Below are positions 1-7,824 of a stretch of DNA of 39,070 nucleotides, piece by piece. This stretch comes from an uncultured Collinsella sp. GTDB taxonomy: Bacteria; Actinomycetota; Coriobacteriia; Coriobacteriales; Coriobacteriaceae. Made by a program: the position numbers and the translations under genes. Location of the stretch: assembly GCA_900765115.1 (NCBI GenBank), contig CAAFQK010000107.1, positions 1-39,070 on the forward strand. Direction: 5' to 3'. The number at the start of each line of letters is the position of its first letter. The stretch's first letter is position 1. The notes beneath the pieces were generated by a model. That model was not told where the DNA came from and did not search any database. It was given only the letters and a program-made list of their open reading frames with translations.

Positions 1-33
1 ACACTCTTTCCCTACACGACGCTCTTCCGATCT
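1..33 (+). other. Illumina sequencing adapter (artefact)
   Basis: All 33 bases match the 3' part of the Illumina TruSeq universal adapter, from ACACTCTTTCCC to CTCTTCCGATCT. It is library contamination left on the contig end, not genomic DNA. Genomic sequence begins at about position 34. Confidence 0.98.
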
Positions 34-43
34 TGCGCAAGAC

Positions 44-69
44 GAAAGCCACATTAAGTGGCTTTCTTT
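44..69 (+). terminator. Hairpin with T-rich tail
   Basis: GAAAGCCAC and GTGGCTTTC form a 9-bp perfect stem with a 5-base loop, followed by TTT on the + strand. CGCAA/TTGCG-type pairing can extend it outward. It probably ends a plus-strand gene that lies outside the contig. Confidence 0.5.
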
Positions 70-183
70 GCGTGCGGAATCTACGAAAAGTTATCCCGTG
101 CCGCCCGGACAGGCCCTAGGTTTACTTACCTGCCGCCTAGATGGCGTCTTGGTGTCTAGATACTTGGCTGAATTATTTGGAAT

Positions 184-217
184 GAAGGGGGCTCCTTGTT
201 GGCAAGGAGCCCCCTTC
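184..217. terminator. Strong hairpin downstream of polA
   Basis: GAAGGGGGCTCCTTG pairs with CAAGGAGCCCCCTTC, a 15-bp perfect stem with a 4-base loop. It lies 34 bases past the polA stop on the minus strand. The plus-strand side has a modest T-run (GCTTTTGG) and the minus side has none, so it may act in both directions or mainly protect the polA mRNA 3' end. Confidence 0.65.
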
Positions 218-251
218 TGCTTTTGGTTACTTTGGGTTTGTTGGTGCTTCT

Positions 252-3002
252 TTATTTGGCATCGGCCCAGGTTATGCCGGTGCTGGCTTCGGCAATCAAC
301 GGTACGCGGAGGTCTACTACGTGTTCCATGACGTCGCGGACCATGGCGGTGAGGCGCTCGACTTCGTTGACGGGGCACTCAAAGTCAAGTTCGTCGTGTA
401 CTTGCAGGATCATGTGGGCGGCAAAGCCTTCTTCTTCCAGGCGGCGGCTCACACGGGCCATGGCGATTTTGATGATGTCGGCTGCGGTGCCCTGCATGGG
501 GTGATTCATGGCCGTGCGCTCGCCGAAGCCGCGGAGCTGCGGGTTTTTGGCCTTGAGCTCGGGAATGTGGCGGCGACGCCCATACATGGTCTCGGCGTAG
601 CCCGTCTGCTTGGCACGCGCCACCACGTTGTCCAGGAACGTGCGCACGCCCGGGTAGGCCTCGTAATAGCGATCGATCATGTCGCGCGCCTCGGCCATCG
701 AGATGTGCAACGATTGCGACAGACCGTAGGCCTGCTGGCCGTACACAATGCCAAAGTTCACGGCCTTGGCGCGACTGCGCAGGTCGGGCGTTACCTCGGA
801 CACCGGCACGCCAAATACGCGCGCGGCCGTCTCGGCATGGAAGTCCTCACCCTCGTTAAAGGCGCGCACCAAGTGCTCGTCACCCGAGAGATGCGCGAGC
901 AGGCGCAGCTCGATCTGCGAGTAGTCGACGGCCAGGAACAGCGACCCCTCGCCCGCGCTGAACGCCGTCTTGACCGTGCGGCCGAGCTCAGAGCGCGTCG
1001 GAATGTTCTGCAGGTTGGGGTCGCTCGAGGACAAACGTCCCGTCGCCGTAATGGTCTGGTTGTACGTGGTGTGCACACGACCGTCGCCACGGCGCAGCGG
1101 ACCCAGCGTGTCCAGATACGTCGACTTGATCTTGGACTTCTCGCGCCAGTCCAGAATCTGGCGCACGATCTCGTGGTCGTGGGCAAGGTCGCTCAACACC
1201 TTGGCGTTGGTCGAATAATAGCCACGCTTGGTCTTCTTGAGGCCCTTGGTCGGAAGCCCCATCACGTCAAAGAGTACGTGCGAGAGCTGCATAGGGCTGC
1301 CGATGTTGAAGGTCTCATCGCCGGCCAGGTCGCGAATGTTGCGCTCAACCTCAGCAATCTGGGTCGCCAAGCCCTCGGACAGATTGTGCAGGCGATCGGG
1401 GTCCACGAGCATGCCTGCGCGCTCCATCTTGGCGAGCACCGGCACGAGCGGCATCTCAATGCCGTCGAACACGTTTGCGGCGTTCTCGCGCGCCATGTGG
1501 TCGCGCAGCGGGGCCACGAGCGCCAACGTCAGGGCCGCCGTGCGAGCAGCGGGCACAGGCGCATCCTCTCTGGCGCCCTCCGCGCCGCGGGCCGCGGGCA
1601 GCGACATCTGCAGATAAGTATCGGCCAGATAGTCCTCGTCAAACTCGGAGCGATCGGAATCCAGCAGGTAGGCAGCGACCACGGTATCGAAGATGCGCGT
1701 GGAATCGGCAGACAGCGGATCCATGAGCTCGGGCTCGGAAGAATCGACGGACGAAAGCTCGTGCAGCAGGGCCTTCATATCCGGGCTCGCCACACGACCC
1801 TCCATAAACAGGCGCGCGAGCACGCCGGCAATCACGCCGTGTGCAACGTTGAAGCCATCGACTGCAACCGATGCGCCGCCGTCGCCCTCCTCGAGCGCAA
1901 ACAAGCCCTTGGACGTCGCCAGCCACAGCGTGCGCGTCAGACCAAAGAGCGCGCCCTCTTCCTTATCGTCGTCCACCACGGAGGCGATCCACTCGCCGGC
2001 CTCAATCGCGCGGGAGACCTCAGCCGCGATAACACCGAGCGCTTCGGCATCGTCGGCGGCGGCACGCGAAACCTCGGGTATCTCAAACACACTGGCAGTA
2101 GCCACTGCCCCGCCCTCGCCGCCAATCAGCGCCAAGAAACGGTTCTGCATGGCCGTAATGCCAAGCGTGCCCAGCGCCGCGGAAACCTCGTCGGAAGAAA
2201 ACGCTGGGAAGGACGTTGCATCAAAATCGAGCTCAACGGGTGCATCGGTGCGAATGGTCGCGACCTTGCGGCTCAGCAGCGCATCGTCAATGTGCGCGCG
2301 CAAGTTCTCGCCCATCTTGCCCTTGACCTCGTCGGCGTGTGCGATGACCTCGTCCAGGCTGCCATATTGCGCAATAAGCGCACTCGCCTTTTTGGGGCCG
2401 ATACCCGGCACGCCGGGGATGTTATCGGACGTGTCGCCCTTCAGGCCATAAAAGTCGGGCACGAGTGCCGGCGTAATGCCGTGATATAGATCGTCCACGC
2501 TCTCGGGCGTCATAATCGCCACATCGGACAGGCCCTTGCGGGTCGACACCACGTTGACGTGTTCGGTCACGAGCTGATACATATCGCGATCGCCGGTCAC
2601 CAGCAGCATGTCGCAGCCGGCCTCCTCACCCAGGCGCGCCATGGTACCCAGGATATCGTCGCCTTCCCAGCCCTCGGACTGCAGAATCGGCACGTTGAGC
2701 GCAGTGAGCAGCTCCTTGATCATAGGGAACTGCGCGTGCAGATCGGGGTCCATGGGCGGGCGCTGCGCCTTATACTGCGGCAGCATCTCCATGCGCACGC
2801 GCGGCTTGCCCTTATCAAACGCCACGACCACACCGTCGGGGTTAAAGGCATCGATCATCTTAAGGAACATGTTCAGGAAGCCGAAGATCGCGTTGGTGGG
2901 ACGACCGTCCGGCGCGTTCATGGTCGGCGGCACAGCGTGGAAGGCGCGGTGCATGAGCGAGTTGCCGTCGATAACGGCAAAGGTACGGCGCTTGTCAGAC
3001 AT
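252..3002 (-). CDS. polA: DNA polymerase I
   Basis: This 916-aa family A polymerase fills gaps and removes RNA primers in replication and repair. The N-terminal ~300 residues are the 5'-3' nuclease domain (early VIDGNSLMHRAF, then GDRDMYQLV and the helix-hairpin-helix GVPGIGPKKAS). The C-terminal half carries polymerase motif A (DYSQIELR), motif B (RAKAVNFGIVYG) and motif C (VHDEL). The central region keeps the fold of the 3'-5' exonuclease domain (FDTVVAAYLL), but the usual first-motif acidic pair is replaced by a segment reading SVVDDDKEEG. Proofreading is therefore probably lost, as in Taq polymerase. I chose the ATG giving MSDKRRTF because GAGGT lies 7 bases upstream. A TTG/GTG-type start 13 codons earlier has no such site. 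It is divergent from the aminopeptidase gene. Confidence 0.97.
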   Translation of the reverse strand: MSDKRRTFAVIDGNSLMHRAFHAVPPTMNAPDGRPTNAIFGFLNMFLKMIDAFNPDGVVVAFDKGKPRVRMEMLPQYKAQRPPMDPDLHAQFPMIKELLTALNVPILQSEGWEGDDILGTMARLGEEAGCDMLLVTGDRDMYQLVTEHVNVVSTRKGLSDVAIMTPESVDDLYHGITPALVPDFYGLKGDTSDNIPGVPGIGPKKASALIAQYGSLDEVIAHADEVKGKMGENLRAHIDDALLSRKVATIRTDAPVELDFDATSFPAFSSDEVSAALGTLGITAMQNRFLALIGGEGGAVATASVFEIPEVSRAAADDAEALGVIAAEVSRAIEAGEWIASVVDDDKEEGALFGLTRTLWLATSKGLFALEEGDGGASVAVDGFNVAHGVIAGVLARLFMEGRVASPDMKALLHELSSVDSSEPELMDPLSADSTRIFDTVVAAYLLDSDRSEFDEDYLADTYLQMSLPAARGAEGAREDAPVPAARTAALTLALVAPLRDHMARENAANVFDGIEMPLVPVLAKMERAGMLVDPDRLHNLSEGLATQIAEVERNIRDLAGDETFNIGSPMQLSHVLFDVMGLPTKGLKKTKRGYYSTNAKVLSDLAHDHEIVRQILDWREKSKIKSTYLDTLGPLRRGDGRVHTTYNQTITATGRLSSSDPNLQNIPTRSELGRTVKTAFSAGEGSLFLAVDYSQIELRLLAHLSGDEHLVRAFNEGEDFHAETAARVFGVPVSEVTPDLRSRAKAVNFGIVYGQQAYGLSQSLHISMAEARDMIDRYYEAYPGVRTFLDNVVARAKQTGYAETMYGRRRHIPELKAKNPQLRGFGERTAMNHPMQGTAADIIKIAMARVSRRLEEEGFAAHMILQVHDELDFECPVNEVERLTAMVRDVMEHVVDLRVPLIAEASTGITWADAK

Positions 3003-3168
3003 ATTGAATACCTCGCTTTGGGCTGGGCACGGTTTGCTCACTCCAGTTTACACGCTCCCCGCCCCGCGGCCACCGCACATCAAGCTCCCCCGTCACCGCG
3101 CGCCCGTGCGTGATACGATGGCTCACGGTACATTAACCAGCACGATCGATCCGAAAGGAGCCTGCGTC

Positions 3169-4566
3169 ATGGAGCGTCCCTGCGCATGGAAAAAGTACAC
3201 GCCACAGCAAATCGAGGAGCTCGAGGAGCTTTGCCGCGGCTATAAGCAGTTTTTGAGCGAGAACAAGACCGAGCGCCTGTGCGTCAAGACCGGTATCAAG
3301 ATGGCCGAGGAGGCGGGCTACGTCGACCTGGAGACCGTGATCGCCGAGGGCCGCGCGCTCAAGGCCGGCGATAAGGTGTACGCCGCCAACCATGGCAAGG
3401 ACCTCATGCTCGTCAACCTGGGCTGCGCCCCGCTCGAGCAGGGCTTTAACATCCTGGGCGCCCACGTGGACTCGCCGCGCCTGGACCTTAAGCAGAACCC
3501 CGCCTTCGAGGCCGGCGACATGGCCTACCTCGACACGCACTACTACGGCGGCGTCAAGAGCTACCACTGGGTAGCCTCCCCGCTCGCACTCGTGGGCGTC
3601 ATCTGCAAAAAGGACGGCACCACCGTCGACATCAACATCGGCGACAAGGCCGACGACCCGGTCTTTACCATCTCCGACCTGCTAATCCACCTCTCGAGCG
3701 AGCAGATGGCCAAGCCCGCCAAGGACGCCGTCGACGCCGAGATCCTCGACGTGATCGTGGGCGGCCGTCCCGTCAAGTTTGACGAGGACGACAAGGACGC
3801 CCCCAAGGAGCCCGTCAAGCAAATGTTCCTGGACATCCTCAAGGAGCAGTATGACGTCGAGGAAGAGGACTTCCTCTCCGCCGAGATCGAGGTCGTGCCC
3901 GCCGGTCCCGCCCGCGACATGGGCCTCGACCGTTCCATGATTCTAGGCTATGGTCACGACGACCGCGTCTGCGCCTATCCCTCCATGCTCGCCCAGATCA
4001 ATGTTGCCAATGTCGAGCGTACGAGCATCACGCTCATCGTCGACAAAGAGGAGATCGGCTCCGTGGGCGCCACCGGCATGACGAGTCGCTTCTTCGAGAA
4101 CACCGTCGCCGAGATCATGACGCTCGCCGGCGAGGACAGCCCGCTGGCCCTGCGCCGCGCACTCGCCCGCAGCCGCATGCTCTCCTCCGACGTGTCCGCT
4201 GGCTTCGACCCGGGCTATGCCGGCAAGTTCGAGACCAAGAACGCCGCCTTCATGGGTCGCGGCCTGTGCTTTAACAAGTACACGGGCAGCCGCGGCAAGG
4301 GTGGCTCCAACGACGCCGACGCCGAGTATGTGGCCCTCATCCGCGACATCATGGACGAGGCCGGCGTGGACTTCCAGACCTGCGAGCTCGGTCGCGTCAA
4401 CGCGGGCGGCGGCGGCACCATCGCCTACATCATGGCCGAGTACGGCATGAACGTCATCGACTCCGGCGTTGCCGTCCTGTCCATGCATGCCCTGTGGGAG
4501 GTCGCCAACAAGGCCGACATCTACGAGGCCTATCGCGGCTACAAAGCCTTCCTCGAGCGCGCCTAA
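3169..4566 (+). CDS. M18 family aminopeptidase
   Basis: This 465-aa protein is a zinc metallo-aminopeptidase of peptidase family M18 (aspartyl aminopeptidase/ApeA type), which trims N-terminal residues from peptides in the cytoplasm. Family signatures are visible in order: GAHVDSPRLDLKQNP with the first metal ligands, YYGGVKSYHWVASPLAL, VDKEEIGSVGATGM with the catalytic glutamates, and a C-terminal HALWEVANKADIYEAYRGY. The length fits bacterial M18 enzymes. AAAGGAG at 3154-3160 fixes the start, and the frame remains open upstream without homology. The gene stands alone and is divergent from polA. A long hairpin followed by TTTTT just after the stop can end its transcript. Substrate preference cannot be read from the sequence. 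Confidence 0.93.
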   Translation: MERPCAWKKYTPQQIEELEELCRGYKQFLSENKTERLCVKTGIKMAEEAGYVDLETVIAEGRALKAGDKVYAANHGKDLMLVNLGCAPLEQGFNILGAHVDSPRLDLKQNPAFEAGDMAYLDTHYYGGVKSYHWVASPLALVGVICKKDGTTVDINIGDKADDPVFTISDLLIHLSSEQMAKPAKDAVDAEILDVIVGGRPVKFDEDDKDAPKEPVKQMFLDILKEQYDVEEEDFLSAEIEVVPAGPARDMGLDRSMILGYGHDDRVCAYPSMLAQINVANVERTSITLIVDKEEIGSVGATGMTSRFFENTVAEIMTLAGEDSPLALRRALARSRMLSSDVSAGFDPGYAGKFETKNAAFMGRGLCFNKYTGSRGKGGSNDADAEYVALIRDIMDEAGVDFQTCELGRVNAGGGGTIAYIMAEYGMNVIDSGVAVLSMHALWEVANKADIYEAYRGYKAFLERA

Positions 4567-4579
4567 CCGATCCTTCATC

Positions 4580-4654
4580 AGTTGCGGTGAAATACGGACT
4601 AAACTGGCCCATAAACGGCCAAAACAGACCGTATTCCACCGCAACTTCCTTTTT
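4580..4654 (+). repeat. Hairpin repeat copy R1 (TTGCGGTG family), possible terminator
   Basis: The outer arms AGTTGCGGTGAAATACGG (4580-4597) and CCGTATTCCACCGCAACT (4629-4646) pair with one mismatch on the + strand, which is G-U on the minus strand. A separate inner stem TGGCC/GGCCA sits at 4605-4621. TCCTTTTT follows, so it could terminate the aminopeptidase transcript. Copy R2 on the other side of yaaA has nearly identical outer arms but different, still complementary, inner arms. Confidence 0.85.
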
Positions 4655-4669
4655 GGCAGAGGAGAGTCC

Positions 4670-5479
4670 ATGCTGCAGGTCATCATTTCGCCCGCCAAGC
4701 AGATGCGCGCGGCCCAAGATGCTTTTGAAGTCCTGGACATACCGCCTTTTGCGCACGAAACGGCTCGCCTCCACCGCGCACTGCTAGATATCGAACGAAA
4801 TGAAGGCAGCGGCGGTCTGCAGACGCTATGGAACGTAAGTGACAAACTGCTGGGGCCTTGCCTCAACACCCTGCATGAGTTCGGGCCCATCCTGAAAAAC
4901 GGCGATCTCGACAATCCCGCACTCGCCCGACACCTCTCCCCCGCCGTCATGTCCTACCACGGCATCCAATACCAAAGTATGGCGCCCGAGGTCATGGATG
5001 CCGCACAGCTCGACTGGCTGCAAAACCATCTCTGGATCCTCTCGGGCCTTTACGGATGCGTACGCCCCTTTCATGCCGTTGAACCGTATCGGCTGGAGAT
5101 GGGCGCAAAGCTTGCCGTCGACGATGCCCGAGACCTCTACGCGTTTTGGGGCGACAAGCTCGCACGGACCATCGCTCCGGCGAGCTCCAACGCTACGATC
5201 GTCAATCTCGCCAGCGCGGAGTACGCCAAAGCCGTTCTGCCCCACCTCGCGGGCGACGCCACAGTCGTCACGTGCCTCTTTGGTGAAGGCATCCGCAACG
5301 GCAAGCCCATCCAGCGCTCGACCGCCAGCAAAAAGGCGCGCGGCTCCATGGTGCGCTGGATGGCAGAAAACAAGCTCGAGGACGCCGCTGGTCTTACCGA
5401 GTTCAACATCGGCTATCGCCACGCCCCCGAGATCTCATACCCAGGCACCCTCGTGTTCATCAACGAACAGATGCTCTAG
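4670..5479 (+). CDS. yaaA: YaaA family peroxide-stress protein
   Basis: This 269-aa protein belongs to the YaaA/DUF328 family. In E. coli YaaA binds DNA and limits intracellular free iron and oxidative damage during peroxide stress. Family features seen here are the N-terminal IISPAKQM, the central LYGCVRPFHAVEPYRLEMG, YAFWGDKLA, and the C-terminal basic stretch with IQRSTASKKARG before GYRHAPEISYPGTLVF. GAGGAG at 4659-4664 supports the ATG at 4670; the same frame is open for 67 codons upstream inside the repeat. It has no operon partner and is bracketed by two inverted copies of a hairpin repeat. The family call is firm; the iron-protection role is carried over from E. coli. Confidence 0.93.
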   Translation: MLQVIISPAKQMRAAQDAFEVLDIPPFAHETARLHRALLDIERNEGSGGLQTLWNVSDKLLGPCLNTLHEFGPILKNGDLDNPALARHLSPAVMSYHGIQYQSMAPEVMDAAQLDWLQNHLWILSGLYGCVRPFHAVEPYRLEMGAKLAVDDARDLYAFWGDKLARTIAPASSNATIVNLASAEYAKAVLPHLAGDATVVTCLFGEGIRNGKPIQRSTASKKARGSMVRWMAENKLEDAAGLTEFNIGYRHAPEISYPGTLVFINEQML

Positions 5480-5519
5480 ACCCGCCACCCAAAACTGACC
5501 CGCTCAGCCATCTCTATAT

Positions 5520-5588
5520 AACTTGCGGTGGAATAGTTCCTATTTGAGCCTTTTATCGCACAATCAGGAACTATTCCACCGCAACTTT
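5520..5588 (-). repeat. Hairpin repeat copy R2 (TTGCGGTG family)
   Basis: TTGCGGTGGAATAGTTCCT (5523-5541) pairs perfectly with AGGAACTATTCCACCGCAA (5566-5584), a 19-bp stem with a 24-base loop. The outer 13 bases match copy R1 while the inner arm bases differ (GTTCC/GGAAC against CGG/CCG) and stay complementary. The loop carries GAGCCTTTTATCG. The corresponding T-run of R1 lies on the opposite strand, so the two copies appear inverted relative to each other. Confidence 0.88.
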
Positions 5589-5615
5589 TATGAATTGGCT
5601 GGCTAGGCTCGACAC

Positions 5616-6137
5616 CTATTCTGCTAGACCGTCGGCCTTTGCAATCCCGTTTGTCGAACCGTCCTGATAGACAATCTTGACGTGCTCAACCTCGGAAACC
5701 GCAACACCCGTCGGAGGCTCCAGACGCCATTCCGTCAGGGCGATATCCATGGTCGTGGGCACATCTCCTTGATCTTTGAGCTTCACCGTCAGCGTTTTGA
5801 GCGCCGCGTCAAACGTCACGCGTTCGATTTCTTCACCTGGAATGGACCCACCACTCAGCTGCAACTGCACAAACTCATCGCGCGGGTACCAATAATCGCC
5901 CGGAATGGCGAGCGTATTGGCATTACCGCCGGTACTCCTCACCGTCATAATCGGTAGGCCATCATCAGCCTCAAACTCCCAGGCAGCGCCGCCGCGACCG
6001 CCAAACGTCCAGATGCAAAAGGCAATCACCAGCGCGGCAAGCACCGCAAAACCAATCGCGACCAGGCCATGGTGCGCACGGCTTTCCTCGGCCGTAACAC
6101 CCCATTGCGTCTCTCGATATAGATGCTTGTCTTCCAT
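5616..6137 (-). CDS. Unknown one-TM membrane protein
   Basis: I do not recognise this 173-aa protein. The N-terminal ~25 residues are hydrophilic (MEDKHLYRETQWG). One hydrophobic segment follows at about residues 26-47 (GLVAIGFAVLAALVIAFCIW), then a soluble mostly beta-type region with alternating polar and aliphatic residues that is probably extracytoplasmic. There are no cysteine pairs, repeats or catalytic-looking motifs. GGGGAGG lies just upstream of the ATG. It is divergent from the thiC riboswitch and convergent with yaaA. Codon use matches the neighbours. Confidence 0.8.
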   Translation of the reverse strand: MEDKHLYRETQWGVTAEESRAHHGLVAIGFAVLAALVIAFCIWTFGGRGGAAWEFEADDGLPIMTVRSTGGNANTLAIPGDYWYPRDEFVQLQLSGGSIPGEEIERVTFDAALKTLTVKLKDQGDVPTTMDIALTEWRLEPPTGVAVSEVEHVKIVYQDGSTNGIAKADGLAE

Positions 6138-6162
6138 GTTCGCCTCCCCACAGGCACACTCG

Positions 6163-6193
6163 TTGGCTCAATCGTACCCATTCAGGCTATACT
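6163..6193 (+). promoter_or_regulatory. Putative thiC promoter
   Basis: TATACT at 6188-6193 is a good -10 match and TTGGCT at 6163-6168 a possible -35, although the 19-base spacer is long. Predicted transcription would begin near 6200, just before the riboswitch. Confidence 0.45.
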
Positions 6194-6206
6194 TGAGCCC
6201 ATGACA

Positions 6207-6304
6207 TAACGGGGAGCTTGCAGGACAAGACGGCAGGCTGAGATTGGGCGCGCCCGCCCTGACCCGCAAACCTGATATGGGTAATGCCAACGAAGGGAGC
6301 CGTG
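6207..6304 (+). ncRNA. TPP riboswitch (THI element)
   Basis: The conserved thi-box segments appear in order: GGGGAGC at 6211-6217, CTGAGA at 6238-6243, ACCTGAT at 6270-6276, and GGGTAATGCC running into CGAAGGGA at 6279-6298. The P1 strands ACGG (6209-6212) and CCGT (6300-6303) pair. The GGGAG at the 3' edge of the aptamer is also the Shine-Dalgarno sequence of thiC, 8 bases from its ATG, which points to control of translation initiation when thiamine pyrophosphate is bound. Confidence 0.96.
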
Positions 6305-6307
6305 CCA

Positions 6308-7642
6308 ATGAGCACACAGACCGAGCCCAAGCTCGTCACGCAAATCGACTTCGCCCGTGCCGGGCAAATCACACCGCAGATGAAAGAGGTCGCCGAGCGC
6401 GAACATCGCGACCCCGAGTACATCCGCGAGCGCGTGGCCGACGGCCGCATCGCCATTCCCGCCAACATCGTGCATATCAAAAAGGGCATGCGCGCCTTTG
6501 GCGTCGGCGAAGGCCTGTCCACCAAGGTCAACGTTAACCTGGGCATCTCGGGCGATAAGGCCGATGCCGCCGAGGAGTGGAAGAAAGTCAAGATCGCCGA
6601 GGAGTTTGGCGCCGACGCCATCATGGACCTCTCCAACTCGGGCAAGACGCGCCAGTTCCGCCAGCAGCTCATCGACGAGACGCCGCTCATGGTGGGCACC
6701 GTTCCCATGTACGACGCCATCGGCTACATGGAAAAGCCGCTGGTCAAGCTGACCAAGGACGATCTGCTCGAGGTCGTACGCGCGCATGCCGAGGACGGCG
6801 TAGACTTTATGACCATTCACTGCGGCATCAACAAGTCGGTCATCAAGACCTTTAAGGAGACCGGCCGCCTGATGAACATCGTCAGCCGCGGCGGCTCGCT
6901 GCTGTTTGGCTGGATGGAAGTCACCGGCAACGAGAACCCGTTCTATGAGTTCTACGACGAGGTGCTCGAGATCTGTCACGAGTACGACGTGACCATCTCA
7001 CTCGGCGACTCCTGCCGCCCGGGCTGCCTCTACGACTCCAACGATGCCACCGAGACCGCCGAGATGATCGAGCTGGGCAAGCTGTGCAAGCGCGCCTGGG
7101 CCGCGGGCGTCCAGGTCATGGTCGAGGGTCCGGGCCACATGGCGCTCGACGAAATCGCTGCCAACATGAAACTGCAGAAGCGCCTGTGCCACAACGCCCC
7201 GTTCTATGTACTCGGACCGCTGGTGACCGATATCGGTGTGGGCTATGACCACATCACCGCCGCCATCGGTGGCGCCATCTCCGCGAGCTCCGGCGCCGAT
7301 TTCCTGTGCTACGTGACGCCCGCCGAGCACCTGTGCCTGCCTAACGCCCAGGACGTGCTCGACGGCCTCATGGCCACCAAGATTGCCGCACACGCCGCCG
7401 ACATCGCCAAAAAGGTGCCCCACGCCCGCGACATGGACGACAAGATGGGCCAGGCACGCCGCAAGCTCGACTGGGACGCCATGTGGAAGTGCGCGCTCGA
7501 CCCGGTTACGGGCAAGAAGCGCTACGAGGAGTCCCCCGCCGCCACCGAGGGCACTTGCACCATGTGTGGCAAGATGTGCGCCGTCCGCACCGTCAACAAG
7601 ATCTTCGAGGGCACCACGATCGACCTCGGCATGGAGGACTAA
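6308..7642 (+). CDS. thiC: Phosphomethylpyrimidine synthase ThiC
   Basis: This 444-aa radical-SAM enzyme converts aminoimidazole ribotide (AIR) to HMP-phosphate, the pyrimidine half of thiamine. Recognisable segments are the N-terminal region with IPANIVHIKKGMRAFGVGEG, TVPMYDAIG, VDFMTIHCGINK, GDSCRPGC, VEGPGHMALDEI and YVTPAEHLCLP. The C-terminal cluster motif is CTMCGKMC, spacing CX2CX3C, one residue shorter than the CX2CX4C of E. coli ThiC. This matches my recollection of the short anaerobe-type enzymes lacking the ~150-residue N-terminal extension. The start at 6308 uses the riboswitch-embedded SD; an ATG 8 codons earlier lies inside the aptamer. Expression is very likely repressed by TPP. 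thiD follows 182 bases later. Confidence 0.97.
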   Translation: MSTQTEPKLVTQIDFARAGQITPQMKEVAEREHRDPEYIRERVADGRIAIPANIVHIKKGMRAFGVGEGLSTKVNVNLGISGDKADAAEEWKKVKIAEEFGADAIMDLSNSGKTRQFRQQLIDETPLMVGTVPMYDAIGYMEKPLVKLTKDDLLEVVRAHAEDGVDFMTIHCGINKSVIKTFKETGRLMNIVSRGGSLLFGWMEVTGNENPFYEFYDEVLEICHEYDVTISLGDSCRPGCLYDSNDATETAEMIELGKLCKRAWAAGVQVMVEGPGHMALDEIAANMKLQKRLCHNAPFYVLGPLVTDIGVGYDHITAAIGGAISASSGADFLCYVTPAEHLCLPNAQDVLDGLMATKIAAHAADIAKKVPHARDMDDKMGQARRKLDWDAMWKCALDPVTGKKRYEESPAATEGTCTMCGKMCAVRTVNKIFEGTTIDLGMED

Positions 7643-7824
7643 CCCTGTCGCCGCGGCCGCTTCTGGCGGCGAGCTGGTGCCTGTCAATTGTTGACTTGTG
7701 AACATTTACTTACACTTGCGTAGAGATTGCATCGCCCGCCCGGGTTCGGCATAGAGTCGGCCCGGGCATCTTTATAATGCTGGCTTAAAGACCCATTTGA
7801 TTCCGACCGAACAAGGGAGCGAAC
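7643..7824 (+). promoter_or_regulatory. thiC-thiD intergenic region: hairpins and possible promoters
   Basis: TCGCCG (7648-7653) can pair with CGGCGA (7667-7672) just after the thiC stop. GCCCGGG (7738-7744) pairs with CCCGGGC (7761-7767). TTGTTG (7688-7693) and TACACT (7711-7716), 17 apart, form one candidate promoter. A perfect TATAAT at 7773-7778 lacks a clear -35. No second TPP aptamer is visible, so thiD may be transcribed separately from thiC. Confidence 0.4.

Larger units (their letters stand above)
34..251. other. Gene-free contig start with two hairpins
   Basis: I see no convincing gene between the adapter and the polA stop. Two hairpins, listed separately, account for part of it. 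The stretch 218-251 is unusually T/G-rich and shares an exact 18-base string with 14364-14381. Confidence 0.6.

Noticed and set aside
321..2489. A 722-codon open frame on the + strand opposite polA
   Set aside because: It is the antisense shadow of polA caused by high GC at codon third positions; the translation shows no family motifs and is rich in His, Arg and Ala.
4580..5588. yaaA with its flanking hairpins as a composite transposon
   Set aside because: No transposase and no clear target-site duplication were seen; only the inverted arrangement is reported.
7773..7778. Perfect TATAAT as a definite thiD promoter
   Set aside because: No acceptable -35 at 16-18 bases and no extended -10, so it is kept only as a possibility.
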